From the NCBI GenBank assembly GCA_902774075.1, contig CACYGT010000007.1:1-37666 (forward strand): a stretch of DNA of 37,666 nt, written 5' to 3'. The notes under the pieces were generated by a model. It did not search any database, was not told where the DNA came from, and worked only from the letters and a program-made list of their open reading frames with translations. Below, piece after piece: positions 18,301 through 24,176 of this stretch (the stretch's first letter is position 1; every line of letters starts with the position of its first letter). The translations under genes were made by a program, and so were the position numbers. Origin of the DNA: an uncultured Bacteroidales bacterium (GTDB lineage: Bacteria > Bacteroidota > Bacteroidia > Bacteroidales > Paludibacteraceae).

Positions 18301-18731
18301 TTTTGGTCTCCGATAGGTTCTTCTTCGCTCTGCGACAAGTAGTATTGATTCAAATAATAGGTGTACTGAGTTGGCAAAGAGAAGACATAGGTCTGATTTG
18401 CGTTGACAGGAAAAGAACTGCTATACGAACCGGCCCGTACAATGATCGTCATTCGTTCGCGTGCGGTGACGACCACGTTTAACTTCAGCGTTTGTTTGAT
18501 ATCCTCGCCTCCTTCGCCTCCTTCGCCTTCTCCGCCTTCCTCGGTCGGTTGGTCGGGATCGAAGGCGCCGATGTTCATAAACGCCAGCCAGAAGTCATTG
18601 CCTTCCGTGCGGTGGAACTTAGGCACCTTGCCGATCCAGTTTTTGTCCTCGCTCTGCAAGACCGTACCGGCCGCTATCCATTGGGAGAGCAGCAGGAAGC
18701 AAAGCACTACTATGTATTTAAAGTTGCGCAC
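12339..18731 (-). CDS. Giant secreted surface protein with IgGFc-binding-like head and 16 GCDS repeats
   Basis: A 2130-residue protein with a signal peptide (about 1-21). Residues of about 40-540 contain NPIAVFSGN followed by VEQSLPVSQWGTEFYLS, the hallmark of the IgGFc-binding-like domain found in many Bacteroidetes secreted proteins. A Gly/Glu-rich run lies near residues 64-77. From about 765 to 1830 come 16 divergent repeats, each with a strand of the form GCDSIxxLxLxV and, 20-25 residues on, a second Cys, often followed by a Tyr/Trp-containing strand. Spacing is 52-90 residues. Variants include GYDS and NCDI. The C-terminus (GTYRVTNSAGNLVSEG, then LPGTNGLYIVQL and KVLVRD) resembles a T9SS type A sorting domain, with an unusual CENCDTSF tail. 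A cell-surface adhesin or structural role is likely; binding of immunoglobulin is not implied by the domain name. Confidence 0.85.
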   Translation of the reverse strand: MRNFKYIVVLCFLLLSQWIAAGTVLQSEDKNWIGKVPKFHRTEGNDFWLAFMNIGAFDPDQPTEEGGEGEGGEGGEDIKQTLKLNVVVTARERMTIIVRAGSYSSSFPVNANQTYVFSLPTQYTYYLNQYYLSQSEEEPIGDQKRKQGVHVYAAENDKDKVFSCYLYARLGNSGNTLRDASLVYPTKFLGKEYMIQTYPEDIAATEFAIVATEDDTRVRIKPSVTTAGGHSSSFSVKLKKGEAYLVTSQSVEFGARDVDLSGTTITANNPIAVFSGNQKAIIPYQEGYTEDFMVEQSLPVSQWGTEFYLSLMEQTRENHALITAMENNTRLEMTSYNTETGQTNTIYKNLRAGETTENIQLHSDLYTEWYIKSDKPVLCNSFMTSAAANLFTTYNPTSGKTDSLYGDPASAMVPAWELRTDTMTLFRTDLDPLNPNKTPQYLFAYVVVKKDDIYKMRVKMPYSAWISVDASLFKTFKVNPDMAYAHIPLYKGTMTDAPEAYTLAMNGGEGFVGTAYAITIGQSYDYTLGFQPHEYPDSLYVTDIDGGQMSPKSYDMEPLDNKGWYQRQLTEWKRARLDTAYVCDTATVCFAVDANPNDPHPRQKVTWYIYPMDKGKDEADPVYTSVGGKVATRDTMKYQFHLPDDEDRDDVRPYVDYKIKAAIQRKPYMSGSNADCAVDTLKSIVRVHRIYNDTAYRVVCVGDTLPFFKDSLYDASDPTKYEEGQVNPTKFVGAKKGQEDKYLDKWVYQLEAGKYDTITRRYAMPTGCDSVMTLVIFVCDTFQIHDTLHLCSNQDSLYRDTILFKGKDYTGERTYKRIETLTDTETDFEIVLKAGHCDCQLIDDKAKFLDKNENPFAGCDSTYFLHVVQHDYKITPIEATYCLDKDGKGTYQWELTDHTGTKTIYISEDNENLSWDENLKAFIGTFRDTLRTNCPECNEGAGCDSIVELKLTMAPSYIFPVEEVEWCQLHYNEETHEAEHQYYHWAGHPNGDPVGEEYTASGTYKEELLSQHGCDSIYTLHLTYNAATELNSKLVDTTCYDPDLIYTGWKDVNGEVIQAIPLADYPVPAGKRDTTIYFGIDAGCDTVYVLHLTIMPKYNYQEEETITQEQKYTWDINGVTYCGTKYPDKDPSWTVVTEDTVIYKLKPEDAHTVPIGTHSCDSNNVLKLYIASVYRDTVSAFVCSNEPNYEWWETRPQWYDERGVDFRRKTIEAADFPEEGETQIYEHAFETTQGYDSIFYLKLYCAPSYHKDTTHVEFCQARDDSEKFIWIDDDGFNHTTKRTYERKNYDKPDGFTFDVAGEFFYRDTLETAEYGCDSLWVLHMTVHPYFDKTRSLTVCQDEVFTWPEQDEDSIMDATGTTRIYSVPTDVPGIYNYKVYLHTQHGCDSIYDLTLKVAQKYETPVHETVCDTEDKHAFTFTDTHGNKETVTIDYSPHLEVSEDLAEYLKDHPYEPIVKTADVTLKSVDGCDSVIHFELTILPSYHFRNSDSGCKGKEVYWHGNYYSNTGTYYDKQKTVDGCDSIFVLDFYIKPRTEIPVYQGICTNETYYHVDSVGTTSFERIIWQPGGTQWPEIDITLPGSDDCDSIIYHYHLSYYPFYEVTADAGTICSGDSAAYWSEELQHDFRRFVIDYPVGPAVAPYDTIFRDTLKTVDTGCDSIFNLKAYILPSYRDITYDTICSNESYTWHRRGGQDSIVTKPAPGTLYLRDSIASPLNCDIIYEVQLFVKSSFFDEDSITLCSADKLEWHGQTIEHLVVQDEPYFYFDSLINENGCDSVFHLYVTAVDTTEAHNTEWMCTGDTLYVLPDVYYTESGYYIDTTTNAAGCDSIIYTDLTVIPPTVPTVWAEKPMCMDEQVIEFRYTYTSEKPIMYSLLFDEAGHALGFEDQDSIEITEYTDPMVIPVPVPYEDENDKTTYPRPDRYTVQLILYNDICYHPETDCITDTIVELNYPSWVLEQRFNDMIAILSDQYNGGYTWTDYQWYHNNELLVGETKPYLYVPSGLSIGDEYHVRLTRTGESDDFATCPITVTYNPNGGGYTPTMGYLSVTPTCVVAGHPFINILSRKDGTYRVTNSAGNLVSEGVFRADVTTIELPGTNGLYIVQLWSPDTTEEPYRAIKVLVRDKCENCDTSF
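13240..16450 (-). repeat. 16 protein-level GCDS repeats
   Basis: On the + strand the recurring core is GAGTCACAACC or a close variant (near 13252, 13411, 13767, 14168, 14570, 15686, 15898, 16151, 16423 and others), the complement of codons for G-C-D-S. Distances between cores run from about 157 to 272 nt and always keep the frame. Only the core is similar in DNA, so the copies are old. Confidence 0.85.
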
Positions 18732-19698
18732 CTTGTGCTGTGTATTCGTTGTTACCGCGGCGAATGATCAGTTGTCCGTCACGAAGGATCTTTTGGCTAT
18801 TGGTCTCGGGGCTTGTGATGTTGTCGATGGCTTCTGCGCCGACGATCGCGATCGGTCCGTCAAAGACGAACTCATATTGCACGTCATTGTCGGCAATGAT
18901 ATAACCCTCTACGTGGTAGTTGTCGCCGTTCTTGGTGATGGTGAACTCCTGGTCGTAGGCGTACTCATAATCCATCTCGCTTTCGCTGAGTTGTACATAG
19001 GTATAGTCGCCGACGTTGTAGTTATAGAGTGAATACTCGCCGCTGAGGTCGCCCTTGACAGCTGCGTACATATCCAGCCACACTTGCGGGTAGCCGGCTT
19101 CGGGAGTCAGGCTCAGCCAATAGCTGTAATGGCCTTCGGTCGAGTACTCTTCGTTGTCCGAATAGTCGGCAGCTTCTGCTCTGACCGCTGTGAAACGTAC
19201 GGTGTCCATCACTTCGCCTTGTGTACCGCCGGGGTTTTGGGTGAAGTAGACCTCGATGCTGAAACAACGTAACTGGTTGACGCAAGCGATCGTCACACTC
19301 TGTGCGTCGATGTCCGAGATGGTGAGAACCGGCTCTCCCTCTGCGTCTTCGTACGCATCGGAGAGGTAATCTATCGTACCATGATCGCAGGTCGCGGAGA
19401 AGTTCTTCTTGGTGTTACCATTAATGGCCAGGCCCTTGATGTCCTGTGACGCGCTGAAAGAGATAGACGCGCCGGCGTAGCAGATGATACAGTCTCTTCC
19501 GAAATTATTGTACGAATGCTCCGCCGGATAAATGGATCCATTCGTGGTGGAGATAGTGATGCCTTGCGTTTCAATAGTGAAAGACTGTTTTACGATAGTG
19601 GTATCCGGTACGGTGATGATGATCGGATCTTCGGCCTCTTCCGCAAGCACGTTGACAGCCGCAAAAACGACCAATAAAAATAATATTATTTTTTTCAT
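18718..19698 (-). CDS. Secreted protein with C-terminal sorting-type tail, unknown function
   Basis: A 326-residue protein with a signal peptide (cleavage near LA/EE, residues 19-20). The mature part is acidic and beta-rich. A first region (about 25-155) contains FGRDCIICYAGASISFSASQ and ends with CFSIEVYFTQNPGG. A second region (about 160-285) has two matching strand sets ending in a domain on NDVQYEFVFDGPI. The last 23 residues (ILRDGQLIIRRGNNEYTAQG and AQL) match the short tail (KxxxDGxLxIxRxGxxYxxxGxxx) common at the end of Bacteroidales secreted proteins, regarded as a T9SS-type C-terminal signal. It is the first gene of the envelope operon, behind the promoter at 19724-19754, and its stop overlaps the start of the giant GCDS-repeat gene by 14 nt. 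Function unknown. Confidence 0.8.
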   Translation of the reverse strand: MKKIILFLLVVFAAVNVLAEEAEDPIIITVPDTTIVKQSFTIETQGITISTTNGSIYPAEHSYNNFGRDCIICYAGASISFSASQDIKGLAINGNTKKNFSATCDHGTIDYLSDAYEDAEGEPVLTISDIDAQSVTIACVNQLRCFSIEVYFTQNPGGTQGEVMDTVRFTAVRAEAADYSDNEEYSTEGHYSYWLSLTPEAGYPQVWLDMYAAVKGDLSGEYSLYNYNVGDYTYVQLSESEMDYEYAYDQEFTITKNGDNYHVEGYIIADNDVQYEFVFDGPIAIVGAEAIDNITSPETNSQKILRDGQLIIRRGNNEYTAQGAQL

Positions 19699-19723
19699 TT
19701 CTCTATAAAGTCAAAATCGGGCG

Positions 19724-19754
19724 CAAAGGTACTACTTTTTTTTGAATTATGCAA
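19724..19754 (-). promoter_or_regulatory. Promoter of the GCDS-repeat surface-protein operon
   Basis: On the - strand TTG (19752-19754), a 20-nt spacer and TACCTTTG (19724-19731). The start of transcription would be near 19717, about 20 nt before the ATG. The element and spacer are nearly identical to the typA promoter (both read TTGCRTAATTCAAAAAA). Confidence 0.82.
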
Positions 19755-19817
19755 GAAAAATGCAAATTATTCCCAAAATCTTTACTCGCTACGACCCTTT
19801 ACCTGACGTACTAGCAT

Positions 19818-19949
19818 AAAAAAGCGCGTTATTAGCGCGTCGTTACCTGGTTCTTACCCCGTTATTAGCCTGTTATTTTCCTACTTTGCAGCCTCTTTGC
19901 TGCCACAATTTTGGTAAACACTCAGCCCCAAACAAGCATCTTTCAAAAT
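19818..19949 (-). ncRNA. Candidate small RNA or long leader
   Basis: A transcript begun at the promoter 19956-19987 would start near 19949. It would contain a small stem-loop (GCAGC, loop AAAGAG, GCTGC on the - strand, near 19887-19902) and then a GCGC stem with loop TAATAAC followed directly by six T residues (19818-19823), which looks like a weak terminator. No open frame of use is seen. The alternative is that the transcript reads on into the 326-residue protein gene as a long leader. The 3' half overlaps an 11-nt repeat tract, which weakens the RNA case. Confidence 0.3.
19827..19881. repeat. 11-nt period tract in the leader region
   Basis: Five successive 11-mers on the + strand: CGTTATTAGCG, CGTCGTTACCT, GGTTCTTACCC, CGTTATTAGCC, TGTTATTTTCC. 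The shared core is GTT, then a short stretch, then TANCC. The rest of the 359-nt gap from 19699 to 20057 holds the promoters and the hairpin listed here; I see no gene in it. Confidence 0.65.
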
Positions 19950-19955
19950 TCACTG

Positions 19956-19987
19956 CAAAGATACAACAAAAAAATGACATTTCCAAA
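19956..19987 (-). promoter_or_regulatory. Second upstream promoter overlapping a hairpin
   Basis: On the - strand TTTG (19984-19987), a 20-nt spacer and TATCTTTG (19956-19963). It lies about 250 nt before the 326-residue protein gene. The spacer is one arm of the terminator hairpin at 19969-20014, so read-through from rpe and firing of this promoter may interfere. Confidence 0.7.
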
Positions 19988-20014
19988 TTTTTTGGCTTGA
20001 AAATGTCATTTTTT
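19969..20014. terminator. Hairpin terminator after rpe
   Basis: A perfect 14-bp inverted repeat (AAAAAATGACATTT at 19969-19982 and AAATGTCATTTTTT at 20001-20014) with an 18-nt loop that itself holds a CCAAA/TTTGG pair. The outer A/T runs give a T tract on the transcript in either direction. It sits 44 nt past the rpe stop codon. Confidence 0.75.
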
Positions 20015-20057
20015 ATGCAGAAAAGTTCATTTTTCTAGATTCTCCCATCCCGAAGGC

Positions 20058-20702
20058 TTACTGCTTCATTTGGTGGATGGCGAGGGAGGGATCGGGGGCG
20101 TTGAAGACGGCACTGCCGGCGACGAGGACGTCGGCTCCGGCGGCGAAGAGTTCAGCAGCGTTCGCAGTGTTGACACCTCCGTCGATCTCGATGAGGGTGT
20201 GGAGTTGGCGGCGGTCTATCTCCTGGCGGATAAAACGGATCTTATCCATGGTCTCGGGGATGAATTTTTGTCCTCCAAAGCCCGCAAAGACGGACATAAG
20301 AAGCACCATGTCTACCTTATCAAGGTAGGGCACGAGGCGCTTGACGTCGATGTCGGGATTGATGGTAAGGCACGTGCGTACTTTTTTCGCTTTGATGAGA
20401 TCGAGGATAGGCATCGGGTCTTCGACTGCCTCGAGATGGAAGCCGACGGACCATGCGCCGGCGTCACAGAAACGCTCCACGTATTTCTCGGGGTGCACGA
20501 TCATGAGATGGACGTCGAGTGGCTTGGTGCAGTACTTGCGCATAGGCTCCATGAGCGGAAAACCAAAGGAGATATTGGGCACAAAAGTGCCGTCCATGAC
20601 ATCGATATGCAGCCAATCGGCTTCGCTGCGATTAATCATCTCTAAGTCTTGTGCGAGATGGCCAAAATCAGCCGATAGAACGGAAGGAGCGATTAATTTC
20701 AT
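20058..20702 (-). CDS. rpe: Ribulose-phosphate 3-epimerase
   Basis: Interconverts ribulose 5-phosphate and xylulose 5-phosphate in the pentose phosphate pathway (cytoplasm). The 214-residue length is normal for the family. Conserved parts are visible: APSVLSADFGHL near the start (Ser7, Ser10), the metal and active-site segment LHIDVMDGTFVPNISFG (His32, Asp34), DVHLMIVHPEKY (His65), and IEIDGGVN with the catalytic Asp near 172. It is the last gene of the unit that starts with the zinc-ribbon membrane protein. Only 30 nt separate it from the response regulator gene, and that gap is a 7-nt repeat tract that runs up to its start codon. A hairpin terminator follows. Confidence 0.97.
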   Translation of the reverse strand: MKLIAPSVLSADFGHLAQDLEMINRSEADWLHIDVMDGTFVPNISFGFPLMEPMRKYCTKPLDVHLMIVHPEKYVERFCDAGAWSVGFHLEAVEDPMPILDLIKAKKVRTCLTINPDIDVKRLVPYLDKVDMVLLMSVFAGFGGQKFIPETMDKIRFIRQEIDRRQLHTLIEIDGGVNTANAAELFAAGADVLVAGSAVFNAPDPSLAIHQMKQ

Positions 20703-20704
20703 AT

Positions 20705-20746
20705 TGGTAATTTGTGATTTGTAATTGTTGATTTAAGATTTTTGAT
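20705..20746. repeat. 7-nt period tract between the response regulator and rpe genes
   Basis: Six successive + strand units ending in AT: TGGTAAT, TTGTGAT, TTGTAAT, TGTTGAT, TTAAGAT, TTTTGAT. The response regulator stop (20733-20735) and its last codons lie inside, and the tract ends two bases before the rpe start. The unit series is the same family as 2731-2758. Confidence 0.75.
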
Positions 20747-21410
20747 TTACGAGTTTGTATCCGCGGTTTCGGACGGCGAGGATGGTGTATCCGGCGGGTT
20801 GGAGGATGGTGCGCAGGGCGTTGATGAAGACGCTAAGCGAACGGGCTGTGAAGGCATTGTCCTCGTGCCAGATCTCGGACAGGATGTAGTGTTTCTCGAC
20901 GAGCGTGTCAGGGCGCCGGCAGAGGAGTAAGAGCACTTCGTTCTGCCGCCCGGAGAGGTGCTGACCGTTGAAGGTCTGATGTACAGAGTCGAAGGTGTAT
21001 CGGCCGAGTTTGAAGACGCGCTGTCGGTTCTCCTCCTGGGTGCGCAGACGACGCAGGATGGCCTCGATGCGACAGATGAGGATGTCCATGGTGAAGGGCT
21101 TGAACTGGTAGTCGTCGCAACCGAGTTGGAAGGCGCGGAGTTGGGATTCACGGTCGTTTTTGGCGGTGAGTACGATGATAGGGAGGATCGGGAAGGACCG
21201 ACGGATATCACGCAGCAGTTGGAAGCCGTTGACGGCCTCTTGCTGCACGTCGAGCAGCATCAGGTCGTAGTGACTCTTCTGCAAAGCAGAAAGGACTTGA
21301 GTTCCGTCGGTCAGCAGTTCGGCTTCGTATCCCCGGCTATCCAAGTAGTCGGTGAGGACGGTCGCCAGACTGAGGTCCGGATCACACACTATGATTCGTA
21401 TTTTCGCCAT
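20733..21410 (-). CDS. OmpR/PhoB-type response regulator
   Basis: A 225-residue two-component regulator with a receiver domain (1-115) and a winged-helix DNA-binding domain (about 125-225). The receiver has the acidic pocket (Asp10, Asp12), phosphoacceptor Asp54 in LMLLDV, Thr82 and Lys104 in FKPF, so it should be phosphorylated normally. The C-terminal domain shows the usual LSGRQNEVLLLLCRRPDTLV and RSLSVFINALRTIL helices and the NRGYKL wing. No histidine kinase gene lies in the window. Its ATG overlaps the stop of the zinc-ribbon membrane protein gene (TAATG), so the two are translationally coupled and may act in one pathway. The C-terminal residues NQKS are encoded within a 7-nt repeat tract. 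It resembles RprY-like regulators of Bacteroidetes, but the targets are unknown. Confidence 0.93.
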   Translation of the reverse strand: MAKIRIIVCDPDLSLATVLTDYLDSRGYEAELLTDGTQVLSALQKSHYDLMLLDVQQEAVNGFQLLRDIRRSFPILPIIVLTAKNDRESQLRAFQLGCDDYQFKPFTMDILICRIEAILRRLRTQEENRQRVFKLGRYTFDSVHQTFNGQHLSGRQNEVLLLLCRRPDTLVEKHYILSEIWHEDNAFTARSLSVFINALRTILQPAGYTILAVRNRGYKLVNQKS

Positions 21411-23002
21411 TAGGTGGAGTATGTTTCCGTATGTTGGCCTACCTTCACGCGCTTGAGACAGGTGTCTTGGGTGCGAGGCAGCGTCTCTTCATGTCCGCAG
21501 CCCTTACAACGATAGACATCGTCGTACACATCTACCTGATAATAAGCCTTGTAGTCATCGTAGTAGTTCTCGCCGCGTTCGTGGTTCTGGACGTTTTTCT
21601 TATAGGAGTTCGTCGATCCGTCACTCCATTTCTCGGTCACTTGGGTCCATGTCTGCCAAGTCTCCAGCACTTGCGTGCCTACGAGGTCGGACTCGTTGCG
21701 CCATTCAAAATAGGTGTTGACGAGATCTGATCGGTCGAAGACATTCACTTCCATGCGGCGACATTGCGTACAACGCTCGCGCGGCACAGGACGGCTGAGG
21801 TGTCGGCAAGCGATACGCCAGCTGGTGAGTGAGGCGAGGCCGATGAAGATCATACCAAACCACGGACAGCCCCAGACGGCTATCAACGCGCACCAGATAT
21901 AGGTCGCGATCGCTACGACAAGCGCGAAGATGAGCTGCACATAGATATCGTCGAGCGGGAAGTACATCTTACGGATATACAGCGTGCAGTCGGCGATGAA
22001 CATGGTGATGGACGGCGTGAAAAGGAACCACAGTATGCCGCCGAGAAGGAAGAGGATGACCAAGGTCCATCTGGCCGGATCTTTGTCAAATCCGTTCTTC
22101 TCACCGGGCTCGCCGTACTGGGTATAGAAACCCAGATCGGGTTCGTAGACAGACTGCTCTATCATGCGTGCAAATGGCTCAAAATCAACGAGTTCGCCAA
22201 GAAGCGGCATGTGCTGGATGACAGAGGCGTTCTTGTTCTCGGCGTGTCCGGCGGCGTAGTGGTATGTGGTCGCTACGGTGTCCTGGTTGTAGATGATGAC
22301 GGGGTTGTAGATCTTGCCGTCAAAACGGTCCACGATCTCGATATTGGGGTAGAACGCCTCCCAGCCGTTTTTGGTCTTGGCGATATGCCAAGCCATGCGG
22401 TGACGGGTGTCGTTGTCGGCGAGTTTTTGGCCTATATATTGGCGCTCGAACTTCTCCTTAGTCAGGAAATAGTCGCCGTCTTCTTGTAGTCGGAGTTTGC
22501 GGAAACCTTTCGGCAAGATGGGGCGGGCATAGTCCAGACCACTCTCGTATTTCTTGCCGTCCTTGCCGACATAGAGATAGGTGTCTTTTTTCTTACCGTT
22601 TTTCTTGATATAGACCTCTGTGGAGTCATCGCTGGCTCGAAGGAACGGGAAGCCCAGCGACATGGTGGAGATGATGCCTCGTTCGCCGTTCTCACGCTGT
22701 ACCATGATACCCACAGGTACTTTCTTGTTTGCCTTGGTAACACCGAGGAAGATCAAGGTCTCGCCTTTGGTGGTTTTACTGATCACGTTGCCGGTTTTGT
22801 CTGCCGTGAGTAAGGGAAACGAGTTACCCAGGCGGAACATGATGGCTTTGTTCTTCGTGCTGTCGTTTGGCACGTACTCAGGCGGGGTTGTGTTGAGGAA
22901 AGCGCGGTTGAAAATGAGCGGAATGATGAGCAAAACTAAGCAGATCATTACCCACAAATGCGGCAATCGGTCAACCCTTTGTTCGTTCTTTAAGAGGTCC
23001 AT
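21410..23002 (-). CDS. Membrane protein with C-terminal zinc-ribbon-like cysteines, unknown function
   Basis: The start chosen is the ATG at 23002 (MDLLKNEQRV), giving 530 residues. A longer frame to 23095 is open, but it runs across the promoter at 23031-23061, so its first 31 residues are not transcribed from it. There is one N-terminal membrane segment (about 15-37), a large, probably extracytoplasmic region of about 270 residues with KKNGKKKDTYLYVGKDGKKY, then a cluster of membrane segments (about 310-400). The tail has CTQC (411-414) and CKGC (499-502), spaced like the two halves of a zinc ribbon and separated by a polar insert. No named family is recognised. It leads the operon and is coupled by TAATG to a response regulator gene, so a sensing or stress role is a guess from position. 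Confidence 0.75.
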   Translation of the reverse strand: MDLLKNEQRVDRLPHLWVMICLVLLIIPLIFNRAFLNTTPPEYVPNDSTKNKAIMFRLGNSFPLLTADKTGNVISKTTKGETLIFLGVTKANKKVPVGIMVQRENGERGIISTMSLGFPFLRASDDSTEVYIKKNGKKKDTYLYVGKDGKKYESGLDYARPILPKGFRKLRLQEDGDYFLTKEKFERQYIGQKLADNDTRHRMAWHIAKTKNGWEAFYPNIEIVDRFDGKIYNPVIIYNQDTVATTYHYAAGHAENKNASVIQHMPLLGELVDFEPFARMIEQSVYEPDLGFYTQYGEPGEKNGFDKDPARWTLVILFLLGGILWFLFTPSITMFIADCTLYIRKMYFPLDDIYVQLIFALVVAIATYIWCALIAVWGCPWFGMIFIGLASLTSWRIACRHLSRPVPRERCTQCRRMEVNVFDRSDLVNTYFEWRNESDLVGTQVLETWQTWTQVTEKWSDGSTNSYKKNVQNHERGENYYDDYKAYYQVDVYDDVYRCKGCGHEETLPRTQDTCLKRVKVGQHTETYST

Positions 23003-23030
23003 AGTAGTAGTATTGTTTGTTTTTCGGCTG

Positions 23031-23061
23031 CAAAGGTACGAAAAAATTTGCATATACCAAA
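23031..23061 (-). promoter_or_regulatory. Promoter of the zinc-ribbon membrane protein operon
   Basis: On the - strand TTTG (23058-23061), a 19-nt spacer and TACCTTTG (23031-23038). Expected start near 23024, about 22 nt before the ATG at 23002. It interlocks with the divergent promoter at 23047-23078. Confidence 0.85.
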
Positions 23062-23078
23062 ATTTTTTTGTAATTTTG
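23047..23078 (+). promoter_or_regulatory. Promoter of ansA-pepD
   Basis: TTTG (23047-23050), a 20-nt spacer and TAATTTTG (23071-23078). The start of transcription would be near 23085, leaving a leader of about 16 nt before the ansA ATG. The -33 element lies inside the spacer of the opposing promoter. Confidence 0.85.
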
Positions 23079-23100
23079 CGGCGACTAATGAACAAAAGCT

Positions 23101-24123
23101 ATGAGCAAAGTTCTTTTGATATCGACCGGAGGCACCATTACGATGGTGCGCGAGAAGGGCACGGAGGCCTTGGTACCGGCGGACATGGAGACGTTCAAAG
23201 CGTTTATTCCGGAACTCAATGCCGGTGTTTTTGACGTGGACATCGAGGCGTTTCATCCGCTCATCGACTCCTCGGATATTGGTCCGGAGAGTTGGAAACA
23301 GATGGCGCAGATGGTCTATGACCATTACGACGCGTACGACGGCTTTGTGATCCTGCACGGCACGGACACGATGAGTTATTCGGCGTCGGCGCTGAGCTTT
23401 ATGCTGGAGAACCTCGGCAAGCCGGTGGTGTTTACGGGTAGTCAGTTGCCGGTGGGTGTGTTGCGTAGCGACGCGAAGGAGAACCTGCTGACGGCGATTG
23501 AGATCGCCGCGGCGAAGGACGAAGACGGCAATGCGCTTGTGCCGGAAGTGACGATATATTTCGAGGACCGGCTCTTTAGGGCAAACAGAACGACCAAACG
23601 TAATGCCGAACATTTCTCGGCGTTCAACAGTTATAACTATCCGGCTCTCGCGAAAGCCGGCGTGCACATCACGTATCAGCCTCATTTAGTGCACTATAGC
23701 GATCCCAATGAACCGCTTGTGCTTCACACGGAGTTTGATACGAATGTAGCTGTGCTCAAGCTATTCCCGGGTATCCAGCCGAGTGTCGTGCGCGCGCTCT
23801 TACGTACGCGCGGTTTAAAAGGAGTAGTGCTCGAGACCTTTGGTGCGGGAAATGCCCCGAGTGACCGCTGGCTGTACAAGGAGCTGAAAGCGGCGGTGGA
23901 CAAGGGCATCATCGTTGTCAACAAGACGCAATGTAACACCGGCTCGGTGGAGATGGGCCTGTACGCCGTGTCGCTCAACCTGATGAAAGCCGGCGTCCTC
24001 TCGGGCTATGATATCACGACCGAGGCGCTGCTGACGAAGATGATGATGCTGTTGGGCGAGATGCCCGAGCGGGCAAAGGAACTGTTAGGCAAAGATTTGT
24101 GCGGAGAGATGACCGTTGATTGA
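23101..24123 (+). CDS. ansA: Type I L-asparaginase
   Basis: Hydrolyses L-asparagine to aspartate and ammonia in the cytoplasm. The 340-residue product matches E. coli AnsA in length (338). Both active-site signatures are present: LISTGGTITMV (residues 6-16, with the nucleophilic Thr12) and ILHGTDTMSYSA (about 84-95, with Thr88 and Asp89). There is no signal peptide, which fits the cytoplasmic type I enzyme and not the periplasmic type II. It is the first gene of a two-gene unit with pepD, 53 nt upstream, and shares a compact divergent promoter region with the membrane-protein operon. Together with PepD it suggests catabolism of peptides and amino acids. Confidence 0.95.
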   Translation: MSKVLLISTGGTITMVREKGTEALVPADMETFKAFIPELNAGVFDVDIEAFHPLIDSSDIGPESWKQMAQMVYDHYDAYDGFVILHGTDTMSYSASALSFMLENLGKPVVFTGSQLPVGVLRSDAKENLLTAIEIAAAKDEDGNALVPEVTIYFEDRLFRANRTTKRNAEHFSAFNSYNYPALAKAGVHITYQPHLVHYSDPNEPLVLHTEFDTNVAVLKLFPGIQPSVVRALLRTRGLKGVVLETFGAGNAPSDRWLYKELKAAVDKGIIVVNKTQCNTGSVEMGLYAVSLNLMKAGVLSGYDITTEALLTKMMMLLGEMPERAKELLGKDLCGEMTVD

Positions 24124-24128
24124 TACTT

Positions 24129-24162
24129 CGTCATGACGACATGACGTCATTACGTAATAACG
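24129..24162. repeat. 8-nt period tract between ansA and pepD
   Basis: Four successive 8-mers: CGTCATGA, CGACATGA, CGTCATTA, CGTAATAA, then CG. It fills most of the 53-nt gap and contains the palindromes ATGACGTCAT and TTACGTAA. It differs in unit from the 7-nt tracts but has the same build and position at a gene junction. Confidence 0.7.
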
Positions 24163-24176
24163 AAAAAACTTAAAAT

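Noticed and set aside
23003..23095. Extra 31 N-terminal residues for the zinc-ribbon membrane protein
   Set aside because: This part would start upstream of, and run through, the promoter at 23031-23061; the ATG at 23002 fits the transcript and puts the membrane segment near the N-terminus.
22990..23685. A 231-codon - strand frame across the start of ansA
   Set aside because: It spans the divergent promoters and lies opposite the asparaginase signatures.
24145..24160. Palindromes ATGACGTCAT and TTACGTAA considered as operator sites
   Set aside because: They arise from the 8-nt tandem unit and lie between two genes of one unit, with no promoter beside them.
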